Positions 21,811 to 33,900 of a stretch of DNA of 64,000 nt are shown here, piece after piece (the stretch's first letter is position 1; each line of letters starts with the position of its first letter). A program made the position numbers and the translations under genes. Source of the DNA: Luidia sarsii (taxonomy: Eukaryota; Echinodermata; Asteroidea; Paxillosida; Luidiidae); contig OX465110.1 in the NCBI GenBank assembly GCA_949987565.1, positions 9,198,556 through 9,262,555 of the forward strand, written 5' to 3'. Below the pieces are notes generated by a model. That model was not told the DNA's origin, searched no databases, and saw nothing but the letters and a program-made list of their open reading frames with translations.

Positions 21811-23599
21811 CACTTCTCTCTTTGATCTTTCCCCCTCCTCTACTAATCCCTACCCTACTCCTTGCCCTTCTCTTTGATCTCGCCCTACTCTCACTAATCC
21901 CTACCCCACTCCTTGCCCTTCTCTTTGATCTTTCCCCCTACTCTCACTAATCCCTACCCCACCGCTTGCCCTTCCCTTTGATCTCACCCTACAAGCTTTA
22001 CTCTTTGTCCTTTGTTTCTCATCTGTGTCCTATTCACTCTCTTCCCCCTTCCTTCGTGTACATGTATCTGTTTTGTCCTTGTCACTCTGCCATTGAGAAA
22101 GGTCCTGCTAGGATCGAAACGTGAGGCCCACTAAATTTTATGATTTGCATTTTGGTAATTTTAGTCAGTAAGCAGTCTGCAACATTTTTGTATATAACTT
22201 TTCTTGAAATGGGCTGCTATACATATTTGATTTGCATATTGGTTATATTAGTCATTTAGCAGTTTGTGTAATTATGGGTAATTCATGGGTCCAACTTGTG
22301 ACATTTTGGTGTCCCCACTTCCATTACAAATCATGCAACTTTGTAATATTTCAACAACATAATGAACCACTTTGTAGATTGAACAGTGTGTTATACATGA
22401 ACAGTATGATAATACCGTTTAGTTGACAGACTGTTTGTTACAATATTACATGTAGGAAAGCTAAATGGTTTCATATGTAAATGGGAACACCAAAATGTCA
22501 CAAGATGGGCCCCTGATTTATGGAACTACCCAAAATGCTCTATAAAGTAAACTCAACACTGACTACCGGTACACAGCACCACAAATGACGCAAACCACAT
22601 GAAAGACAAATATCTAATTGTGACAATGCATCGTCCATTTTAAATATTTATTCAAACCAAAAATAATTTACATGTACTGACTATTCTCTTCATAAGCTCA
22701 TGACAAGAGTTACGTTTTTGAGATGTAAATGATCAGTAAACCTGCAGGGGTGAGTATTGGGTAATAGCATTAATTAGTTTGACAAATATAAAATATATAC
22801 TGGATTATGTATAGGTATAAACAGGGAAAAGAGTGAATATGTACAAAAAATTAATACCAAGAAAATAGGCTCAAAATAAAAAAAAGAAATCTAAGAGAAT
22901 ATTCATGAAAGTCATGATGCAAAAGAGTAATCCATTTTATAATCTGGTTGTTCATCAGACTAGCTAAAAGCTATTCAGTATAACATCCGATGCTTTGGAC
23001 AGAAATGTGTCTTACTTTCTTGCCAGCTTATGAACTCAGTATTTCGACTCCGCTCTTTACACGGTCAAGTCTCACAAAATCAATTTCGTGTCGACCAACC
23101 TGTTTTGTCAATTTTTAGTCAAAATTTCCGATGTTGGATACACAAAACCTTGCTGGTTAGCCCTGGTTCACATTGATACCACAAAACCCTGCTTTAACCC
23201 TGACACTGCAGCAGTGAAGTTTCAAACAGAGTGAATGGTATCATTTGGTGGATTCTCCTCTCTTCCTGAGAAAGATGAGTCTCTAGGTTTCATGAATATA
23301 CTGTATTTCCTAGAAAGGATACTTAATAGTTAACTCCTTTCCTAGCATCCTGTCCAATAATCTAAGAGTATTCCCTCAGTGACTTTAAAATGTGCGCATA
23401 TTAAATAGAGAAAATTATGTGATTACAATTTTAAATAATAGAACCAATTTTTGACAAAACAGAAGTATAATTATGACCACCATCTTTGTATCAAAATCTA
23501 AGTGTATACATTCTAAAGAATGTGAACTACTGGGTAAAACAATATTTGGGATTGTAGACTCCTTGCAAACAAACTTAGGTAGCATACAGATAGAACTTA

Positions 23600-23605
23600 T
23601 TTATT
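23600..23605 (-). terminator. Possible poly(A) signal for the P450 gene
   Basis: AATAAA on the - strand (TTTATT on +) about 1.2 kb beyond the P450 stop, in AT-rich repeat-poor DNA. Other AATAAA-like sites exist further on (around 22.65 kb), so the choice is uncertain. Confidence 0.25.
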
Positions 23606-24550
23606 TTCTAGAGTGCAATGTGCATAGATTTACATGTAATAAATAACATCTTTAAAAAACTGTACAGTTCCATTGCCATAAATTGTTGCATGTTGGCAAA
23701 TGGCACACACATGCTAACCATTTGGAAAAAAAAGCACCAATGTAAAATCTTTTCCAACTCTGTATAGTCTAAAATATGTAGGCCTTATAGTTATTAAATA
23801 AACATTTGATCGCTTCTAACTGAAGTACAATAAACATTAATGTGATACAAATGGGTTTCAAGAACTTAATCCATGCTAAACCTCCCTCCAATTTCATTAA
23901 AGTTACAATGTTGGAGAATAATTGAGTGTTCTTTGGCATATAAAAGTTAACTTACTCTTCGTATTTACACCTCGCCAAAGAGTATAAAGCATTTCTCTGG
24001 TTTTCCTTCAATATCCACAACCCATACCACTCTCACTTCCTTGCCACTCCTCCGAATTAATTCAGCGAAAAAGACCACCCAAGGATTAATCTTTCTCTAT
24101 CTCATTCAGTAATTTATCCACTGGGCTTGTCATCAGGGTCTCTTTAATCACTGCATTCCCAGGGTCCACTCTAGCAGCCAGGAACTCCCTCATGATCCCT
24201 GGCTAAATCATAGCAGTGACAGAAGACTTCCAAGGAGCCTTTGTTCTGCATGAATGCCAGTGGTAGGCCTATGGCAATTCCCCAGCCATTTACAGCCCCC
24301 CTGAAATGGTGGAAAGCAATGGGTAAACCCAGCCCCCAAATGCACAATTAGAGTTGGACTCAGGCTGAGGGGTTCCCTCAGATGGCCAGCCTACCTGGGT
24401 CCAGCCATGATTGATACGCACCACCTGTGATACACTCATGCTCTTTGGACCCACTCTGAGCCACTGCCTCTCGGTAGAGACCAAATATATAGAAATGTCC
24501 CATGCATTTCCTATCCACTTTTTGTAGTGTTCTAGCAAGCAATCCACAGC

Positions 24551-24690
24551 AGGATTTCACAAAGCCTTACAATGAATCGTAACTCTACATACGATGGATA
24601 ACCCATTGTAAGTTGTGATAGGCCGTATGGTTTCTGAGCATCACTCAATTGTCTGTAAGTTATGATGAGTTTGGCGAAATTGACTGCTGG
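24551..24690. mobile_element. MITE-like repeat M4, copy 1
   Basis: Starts GGATTTCACAAAGCCTTACA and ends GAGTTTGGCGAAATTGAC. The internal TACGATGGATAACCCA and AGGCCGTATGGTTTCTG recur in the copy at 58351-58496, whose ends read GGATTTCGCAAAGC and TTTGGTGAAATCGAC (imperfect inverted repeats). Confidence 0.65.
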
Positions 24691-24839
24691 ACTAGTGGCA
24701 CAATCTGAGGTGAGCTAACTGGTGAACTGGTGGGGAGTTCATATTCATCACAGATGAATCCCACAAGACACAGTATCCACCATCTTCTTTCTCAGCACAG
24801 ACCGTAACCCATGAGTCAGTTGAGCCATTCCAAATGCCA

Positions 24840-24950
24840 TCATCTGTCACTGAAGCCAACCTTGACTGGTCCACCAGGCACTAGCAGTCCCTGCACAGTT
24901 GGTGCCACTGTCCCATCCCCCAGGTAGTTCAACTTGAACGTCTGAGAAAT
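24840..24950 (-). CDS. P450 exon 9, C-terminus and stop
   Basis: Acceptor CTATCACAG. The 111 nt encode ISQTFKLNYLGDGTVAPTVQ, GLLVPGGPVKVGFSDR and TGA (24842-24840). The length closes the 1752-nt frame exactly. Confidence 0.88.
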   Translation of the reverse strand: MSQTFKLNYLGDGTVAPTVQGLLVPGGPVKVGFSDR

Positions 24951-27900
24951 CTGTGATAGAGAGAAAAAGACAGACAGGATTCCAAAGATTTATGCTCCAG
25001 TTGTTTTGGTTATGAACCAACCCATTGCAGTGAATTTAATTGGAACTTTTTAAACTTCAGTTTGCTCTAGTCTAAAAAATAAAAGGCATCCACTGTGAAC
25101 GATCCCCAAACTGCTGTAGCCAGTTTACAATGAATTGTTATTTGCATCTATTATGAAACCAGGGGTGTGATCCCTGGAGATATATGACACTTATGCATGC
25201 TAAGATTGGCATGCTAAGACCACAGTTAGTAGCTTTGACAGACTCGTAAATTATTGGTGTATTGGGTCGATCAAATACAGTAACTTCATCATAGGTTTAC
25301 ATGATTAATCTATCCTATGTATTTGATATACTCAGCCAGTGGGCCTATTACAAGTAAATGCAATTGGAGAAAACTGTCGGAATTCGGATAATGTGTGTCC
25401 AATACAGCAAATAAAATGAAAGGTGAGTCAGAGACCCGACGTTTGTGACTCAGAACTTCCGACTTGGACTCAATATCTTGCGACTCGACTACGAGTCAGC
25501 TACTCACCCTGGCAAGGGCCAAGTTCAGCTCCAGCTCTGCGATGCGCCGCCCGATGCACATGCGGGGTCCGAAGCCAAACGGGACGGAGGCAAAGCTGGA
25601 GTTGGAGCAGTGCAAGCGGCCAGTCTGGTCCCGCAGCCAACGCTCCGGCTTGAAAGTGTCCGGATCCTCAAAGACCTTGGGATCTCTGCCGATGACATAC
25701 TGCAGGGAGCCTATGATTGTCTGCCAAAACCAAACGTAGATCATTACCTAGTGAGTGTCAAACTTCTTCATAACATACAGAAATGTTGCCACTGCTAACT
25801 GACAAATATGATCAAAAGGCAAATCTCAAAAAGTAGAACATGTTAAAATCCTACCAGAAAGGTCCAGCTAGGATAGAAACACCAGGCCCTATACTATTTT
25901 GAGATTCTTTTCATCTTTTACAAATAAAATTTAATTGACATAAAATTATGTTCAGTAAACTTCAGTCCAAATCAATCCACCAGAGGGTATTCAAAGAAAG
26001 CTCAGAAAAACTGACTGATATAATGGCGACCTTCCCAAATAGTCAACTTTCTTTGCTGGGGTGGGGTTTCTGACTGGCGCCCTCAACACTAAAAGTTTGT
26101 ATTTTGATGGAAACAATTATATTGTTGTAATGTCTGTTGATAAGGTAACCGTTATTTTTGTTTTTATCGATTTCTTCAAGTTTAAGTGCATATTGTTCAT
26201 GATAGATCTTTGCATAACAGGGAATAGCCTGTGCCAGTATTATCTCTGAGTTTTAAAGGTAACTACCAAATATGGCAGTCTAATTATTGGTGAGTCAAGC
26301 AGATGGCTACATTTGTCACCCTTACAGTTACAGTTACATACCTTTTTCGGAATGTGATATCCACCAATGACAGTGTCCTTCTCTAAAATGCGATTATTTG
26401 CAGGAACCACTGGGTATAGTCTGGGGAAAAATGACAAAAGGATTCAGTGTAATGTACTGTCAGTCTGCCTTGGTATAGTCACAATACATTCATACATTCA
26501 TAAGGGATGCAACTCCTTCCAGAGAATCAGAAAGGCTTCATTCTTAGGACAAATATTTCATTTCTAAAGCAAATTCCATGGACAGCAACAATTAAATTTC
26601 CCGACTTTCAATTTATAGCATGTGATTGAGATCAATGTATGTATACAAAAACTCAACGCATCTAGTTATTCACAATGGTTTTGGATTGTCATTATTGAAA
26701 ACAAAAATGTAGGCCTATCTAGGGTTGGTAATTCCTTCACGGCTACAGGTACCGTTATGCACTGCTTAGCCATGAAGGAATACAAACAATAATTAGGGTT
26801 GTAAGGAACATAATTTCAGCCATGAGCAGTGACCTCAACTTACTAAAGAAAGGATCTTAGTTTAGTTTGTTAAGCCTCTTGCTGTAGGTTGCCATGCTGG
26901 TCTTGGCAATGGTCAATCACTCCAGCCCTTCCATGAAAGAATTTTGAGATCTGAGATCAAACTCTGCTTAAAAAAAAATCACCTCAGAATCTCCTTGATG
27001 ATGCACTTGAGGTAGGGCATTCGGGCCAAGTCATCCGTGTCTGCTGCCCTCGTGGGGTCTGTGCCGAGAACGCCGCAGACCTCCTTGTGCAACTGCTCCT
27101 CGACTTCTGGATGTCTGGATAGCTCATACAATGTCCAAGCCAATGTGTTGGATGTCTGTGGGAGGGAACATATCAAGCCTATTCAAAGGACTGTCTAAGT
27201 TATGCAACACAGCAACAGATCTCAAGTTGTTTTTTTACAAACTTTCCTGGAACACCGTACACAGCAACTCCTGTACTAGGCGCTACTGACAGTACAGGAT
27301 TTCAAATCTAGTACAGGCCCTAGCCAGTAGGCTAGTTGCCCTTGACTTCTGGCCAGGGAAAACAAGATGGGTAAAATTACACCAGCACTCTCAACAACAA
27401 GATCTTCTCTTGTAAAGCAATCTTCATGCCTTCATTGTTTTGCCAGTGAGTGTTCAAGGAAACATTCTTGGAAACCGCATTGACGATTCTGTGAAGAACT
27501 TCAGCCAAGCCAGAGAATAATTGTCTTATTTTGTACTTAGCCTCCACTCATAAATGCTAGCAAAATGTGGCATAATTTAACCAACATGTGGGACAGTATA
27601 AACAATCTGAAAGCCCATTTCTTACTCTGTAAGTGACATTTTTTTGAGCTGCTCTTACTAACACAGAAAATAAAGTTAGAAGTATGAACCAACCTGTTAC
27701 AGATAATCCTTTTTTAGTTTGCTACAGTAACTCTTGGCTAACCATGACACAGATACCACAGCAAAATGAAGGGCACATTCCTGTTGCCTCACCAGCTGTT
27801 TGCTTCATGACCTCCAAACATGCCTTCCCACCAAAGGTCAAAGATTGGTGTGGCATTAGATGGTCAAACAGAGAAAGTAGTCACAACCCTAAGCAATGGT

Positions 27901-30900
27901 TCAGACTGGGGTGGCCAGTGGCCATTGATTCTGCTAGGCATGTGGTTTTCCCACTTTTCTCACAGCTAGGATTGAGGTCGGGACTCGGGACCTTTCACCT
28001 ATGCTGAGCGACCCTTCTGGAAAATGCAATCCTCTTTCAAAGACCACTTGGTCAAGTGGTCAGCCTACTTTCCCATTCTCTACAAATTACACGTTCCCCC
28101 ATTTCCCCAAAGATATCTATGCCAGTGCCACAGACCTGTACAGGCCTAGATGAGGGACAGGTGGAACTTAGGAGTGAAACTTTGAGTAGAATACACAAAC
28201 TGCTTATTGACTAAAATGGCCCAAATGCAAATCTCAAACAAAATGAAGGCCAGACATTTTGATCCTAGCCAGACTTCTCTCAAAGGCAAAGAAAGGGGAG
28301 TGTGGTTGGGATATGGATGACAAAAAAAACCCAGACCAATCACATGGTCACAGCACTGATGCTGTCCGTCTGAGCTGGGAGAATCTGTGGATAACATATC
28401 TTTGCACCATTCAACCGCACAGTCTCAACATCCAGGATGAGGATGGAAAATCTGTTTCCAAATAATCATTTTGTGTTCACTCCCCAACTTCTCTCTTTGA
28501 TCTTTTCCCCTCTGCTAACTAATCCCTACCCTACTCATTGCCCTTCCCCTCGACGATAGATCTCAGCCTAGTCTATCTACCAGCTTCCCTCTTTCCCCTC
28601 TGTCATCTGTGTCCTAATCTCTCTCCCCTTCCTATCTGTTATTGTCCATATTGGCCTTTGAGACCGATTCTGCTGAGATCAAAACATCTGGCCCTAAACT
28701 TTTGCAACTTGGAACTTGTGCGATTAATGCTCTTTTACAGTAAAAACTGTACATAGAGGGGGATTCATGTCACCTGATATAATCTGACTTTAATAACAAT
28801 TCACTTTATACAATGGTAGCTAAGGCAATAAGACAACTCAATCAAGTAAATATTTACTCCACCTAGCAAGATAAAACTAAATCAATCCGATTGAAAATGA
28901 TTTAGAGCAGTCTGGTTTTGCCATCTGTCCACCAATTTCCCCAAAGATCTTTGACCCCCACGTGCCATTGGTGGGCAACACTCAAGGGAGACCAGAACCC
29001 CTTCTCTCCCTGGTGGTCACTTGATTGAACTTGACACTCACTCACCTCTGACAAAACTAGGCAAGGTGTGCAAAAATAACAACCCCCTCCAGCCACAAAC
29101 AAGACCAACCAGTTTTCAGCCAAGCCAGCAGGGCATGTTGTGTTCTATTTTCTCAGGGATTTCCCAGTGTTTGTCTAACATTCTGAGAGGTCAGGCCACT
29201 TGGAGTCAACCAGACGGTTTGGGAGTTGCATAAAAAAAACCAGTGCAGAATGGAGTGCATAACGATCGAGAGAATACCAGTACACAACGTTGAAAGAAGT
29301 TTGGGACATAAAGCAATCACTAGAATCACATCCAGATATTGCACTGTGTTTGCACTGATCCACTTAGGATGGATAAACCTGGAGTTAACTTAATATGCAA
29401 CCATTACTCTCAAAATTAATACCGCCTGAAAAGAAGTAAGAACACTGAGAACTGAGTGTGTAAAATCTCAAAAATGCCAAGGGCCTGATGTTTGATCAGA
29501 GCATGACCTTTATGTAGGCCAGAGAGATTAGGACAAGATCAAAAAGTCAGGCCCGCTGAAATGTTTAGAGAAATTTGCAACATATTTGTATTATCATATA
29601 ATCCTGGGTCTTACCGTGTCTACCCCGGCCAGAAGTAGCTCACACGCATTGCTGTATATCTCCTTCATGCTGAGCTGCTTGCTGGAGAGTAAGTAGGTCA
29701 GGAAACCGTCAGCCGTCTCGTGTTCCTCATCATTGCTGGACTCCTGCGATATCTCAGCCAATCGGTTATCCACAGCCTTCCTGGCTGTAAAAGGCCGAAG
29801 CAGATGAGAACAATATCAATCATATTGGGAGGGTAACTTCAAATCATCTCCATTGGCTGTCTCTTCAACATTTAATTGCTAAAGAATTGCTCAGGGCAGT
29901 CACACCCTTGCAATAACTAGTTGACTATTTGGCAAGGCCACATCAAAGGGCTGGGGAGCTCAGGTGGTCAGAATGCTTGTTCAAGTCCCAGTCCAGTAAA
30001 TGTTTTCTTTGGCATTTTTTATTTCTTTTTTTTCAAAATTAATAAGTATTATAATTCAAGCTTGTTTAGATAGGCCTACTCCTGGTATTAGAGTTTTACC
30101 TGACATCCACATGTGAAATTACTGTCTTCTTTTCTAAGTGCATAACATAGGTTACTGACTGAGCTCCTGTCAGGTTAAGCAGACGTCTTGTTGGGGTTTT
30201 CCTCACATAATTATGTTGATCTGTTATTTGGATTCACTTCCTTGAATCTGTCTCTGCCTGGACAATTGATATGCAATACTGACTGATAGCCTCATTTAAA
30301 GTGAACAGAAATGTTTACAACAATTTGTTGTTTGCATCTGAATGAAAGCAGCACGTGTGCCTGTGATGATCCTGGAGATATACAGCAGTTAATGGTTGAA
30401 TTGCTTCTGACTGGCGCCCCCATCCCATCAAAGACTAGTTGACTATTAGGAAATCCCCATCTAAGGGCTGGATAGCTCAGATAGAAGAGCACTGGTACTT
30501 TAATCTAGAGGTATTGGGTTGAAGTTCCGGTACATTCAATTAGAGTTTTCTTTGACAATATTTCAATTTGGGAAAAAAAGGAATTCAGGTCATGAGAAAA
30601 GTACTCAAGCCACGACACTCGACAGCCATATGATCAACTCTTCTTCTAAGATTGGATATCAAGAAGATATTCACCAAAGCTGAAGATGAAGTCCCAGGCC
30701 GCTTCGTGGTCCTTCCACGGCTTGAGGTTGTACTTCCTGAAGAACTCGGGCGAGGTGACAAAGAGAATCTGGCCCGACTGGAACATCTGGTGGATGGAGT
30801 CGATGAACTTCTGGGATTCTGCCGGGATCTGGTTATTCAGGCAACCAATTCTTGTCTCAAAGAGGATCTTGAATATTGCTATGGAACACACACAAAAAAC

Positions 30901-33900
30901 GATAACTAATATGTGTATGTCCTGCATCCTCATATTGACTTTTGATTTTGTACTGGCCATATGCCTGTCGACAAAGTTAAATGGCATTACCAAAATGGTA
31001 CTGTAAAGTGTACAAAGTGACTACAAACATCCAAATGACTGATAGGTTTAGAGATGGATAGCCAGATGATGTCCTGGAACTGAATACCCTTTAATTGGTG
31101 GCATACTAATCCAACGTTCATATACCTTAGATTATATTGCTCAGCATTTGTCCTAAACTTTGACAACATTTTCAAGAGTGAATTCTGTCATTTGTTAAAC
31201 AGGTATTCAGGTATTCGGGGATTTTTTTCAAACGAACATCCAAAATCATGCTCTTTTCTGATTGGATATGTGAGGTCATGTGACGGGGTGTAAAGTGTGG
31301 TGCCTAGTGCTTACATTCCATGGACCATTTGTACATCTCATTGGTGAGGTCTGGTACCAGACCGTTCTGCTGGTCAGTGACATCCCTGATGTAGCGGAGT
31401 CGCATGATCATGTCGCCGATGACCTCATTGATGACCCCGGCATAGGCGCTGACCTTGTTGGGCGGCAGGATCTTCTTGCTGAGGAGTCTGCGAGCTCGGT
31501 GCCACTGTTTACCCTCACTGTTCAAACAATGCAGACAGAAACTTGTCTAATAGGGGATCCCTGGTGCTAGATTTAGAAAGGTGTGGTGTGAACGTGTGGT
31601 AGGCATCAAATCACACATGATGAAGAGAGACACAGGTCTGAAATCTGGATGGCACTAAAAAAACTTGATTCTGCGATGCTGAAAATGCTAGTGGTGAGGA
31701 AGCACATCCATAGAGCCCAGCAGGCATTGGTTGCATGCCCCTCAAAATATAGGCCCTTCACGAATCTATGGATCAGGCTTGGGCTTTGTCTCCGCCTGAC
31801 AAAACCTGAAAATCCAGGTTGTGGTTTGTCTGTTGGCTTTATAAGTATGTAAAGTGTTCACCAAGAAACTGGGGCTAAACGCTTATTTCTAGATGCCTGA
31901 GATATTATAACGGGTAAGAGAAATGTGACCAAAGCCTAAGCCCGAGCCTAAGCCTTCATTTCATGAACGCCCATGGTGGTACTAGGGGATCCCTGCCGAG
32001 ATGTCTTGGTTCTTTATAAAGTTTGTTTGCTATGCACAATTTCATGACAGGAAGAGTGAACGGAGGTACATAGAGGTACAGAGGTAGTAAAGCTCCTTAG
32101 CAAACATGCAAGGCACCTTTCTGAGGCTATCCCAACCACTGGCCCGAGGCCAGTAAAACACTATAGGTCTACTGGGACACCATTTTTTTTAAATACAGTT
32201 ATGATGGTCCAGTCAGACAACTTGAATTTGCACCATCTTTGAGATGGCAGTTTGAATGAATTTAGACCAGCGAATTGGCTTCTCCAACTTGCAAGACTTA
32301 AAAATCCATTGGACAAACCCAAAACAGGCCAGTACAAAGTTACTAAGGGCATAATATCAAAACCAGAGATTAAGAGAAGGTGTGATGCAACCTTTCACCA
32401 ACTATTGTGAAATCCAATGTTGCATTACAAAACCCAGTCTGAGAAAAAAAACAGAGGCATGTCAGAAACTTGGCCTAAATGGGACGGTTCACAGCAAATT
32501 ACACAGAAGCAGGCAGCCAAATTCAATGTGGAAGAACCTTTTGTCAGATGGTTGGTTTCACATGCCAAGCACAACTATGACTTTAACAGAAATATCCACT
32601 CACTCATTACTGATATATTCTACCTTTGCCTCTGAACATACCACACTCTGGCAGTACCATTGAGATGAGTCTCTAGTCTAGTCTAGCCTCAGATTGTTGA
32701 GAATCGTGTTAGGAAGTTTTAGAGACGATTTGGGAGGAGCTTACTGTGTGATGACACCAAGCGACTCGTTGCGATGCATTCTGTACGCTTTCCAAGGTTT
32801 CATGTCCACCCTCATTGGGTACTTGTTGTCATGGCGATACATCATGGCCACCAGCTCAGGGTCCGCAAGGTTGACAAACTCAAGGGATCCGAGTCGCTCT
32901 TTCCATATTGGGCCGTACTGCTTTGTGAAAGCTATCTATATAAACACACACACATTTCTCAATGGGTAAAAATGTCTCAAGATGTGGTACAACTACATTA
33001 ATTAATTTACGCATTATGGAATATATGCAATTGACATGAGAGACAATAATTACAGTGATTAGGCATATCATTCAAGCCATATCATTCATACACTGTGAAG
33101 TAAAAATGACAATGGTGAGTCTCCCATTTTTCCCATTTCTGAAAACCAAGCATGCCTTAATATTACATTTTCAAATCTAAAAAGGTGATTTTTTCTTCTC
33201 TGTAGATGTTTATTTGTTTATTTAGTGAGATGACTGTTCATTAAATTCTAAAATTTCATATTTGGTTAAGAGTGTGTGCCTGCTTGTCTGTTGGTCTATC
33301 TGTCTGTTGGTTGGTATGTTTGTTTGTTTTGTTTATTATTTTGCTTGTCGGATTGTTTTTTGTTTGCTTGTTTGAGATGTATTTCAGACTTTTTCAGTCT
33401 TTCGCAATTAATCCCCTAGCTCACGGTCAAATAATCTCCATTACTCTGTCACGATCCCCATCACCCATCACCACTGCGCATCTCCGGGCAGTGAACCCGT
33501 GGAAAGTTCTTGGAAGAAAAAATGTTGTTTTTTACTTTCCCATCCCACCTTCTCCGGACTCCTCCCACTAAAGAAAAAACCAGGGGCATACCCATTATCT
33601 CTTCTTTTGTAGATGTCTCTACAACCCGAAGCGCCCGACTAATTACAATACACAATCAGGGTCGATCCTCCTATCAGAAAAGTCATCCCCAGTTGAATGA
33701 GTGAAGAAAATGGGACAGAGGTCGTTACAGCCGAGCCTTGCATGCCTTCAACGCTTTTGTCAGCAGGCAGACCTCTTAAATACCGACGTCGCCCCCTTTA
33801 CAGTTTACCCCCCCCCCTCTCTCTCTCTCTCTCCCTTCTCTCCCTCTCCCTCCCCCCTCTCTCTCTCCTTCTCTCTTTCTCTCCCTCCACCTCTCTCTCT

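Larger units (their letters stand above)
21114..22190 (+). mobile_element. Penelope-like retroelement remnant
   Basis: Left end: a reverse-oriented tail piece (GGGCCTGATGTTTCGACCC, 21117-21135). Middle: coding remains on the + strand, broken by frameshifts and a stop. The coding pieces run VCNVQYIGETKNTLK, then IYGHRSTIKTGKMDTPVGFH, then AVRLSREKMWMKCLRTIQPH and GLNIQKG. This is the order seen at the C-terminus of Penelope-like proteins (GIY-YIG nuclease and the tail after it). Right end: a pyrimidine-rich UTR with repeated CTACTCCTTGCCCTTCTC units, then the forward tail GAGAAAGGTCCTGCTAGGAT at 22095-22114. It is a dead copy. Confidence 0.7.
16758..24839. other. Convergent intergenic region and 3' untranslated sequence
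   Basis: The space between the b5 stop and the P450 stop. It contains a TTGA/GATT-rich simple repeat (18437-18545), the Penelope-like fragment with its hammerhead-type repeats (20.67-22.19 kb) and, from about 22.5 to 24.5 kb, AT-rich repeat-poor DNA that may be 3' UTR of the P450 gene. No other coding exon was recognised. Confidence 0.55.
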
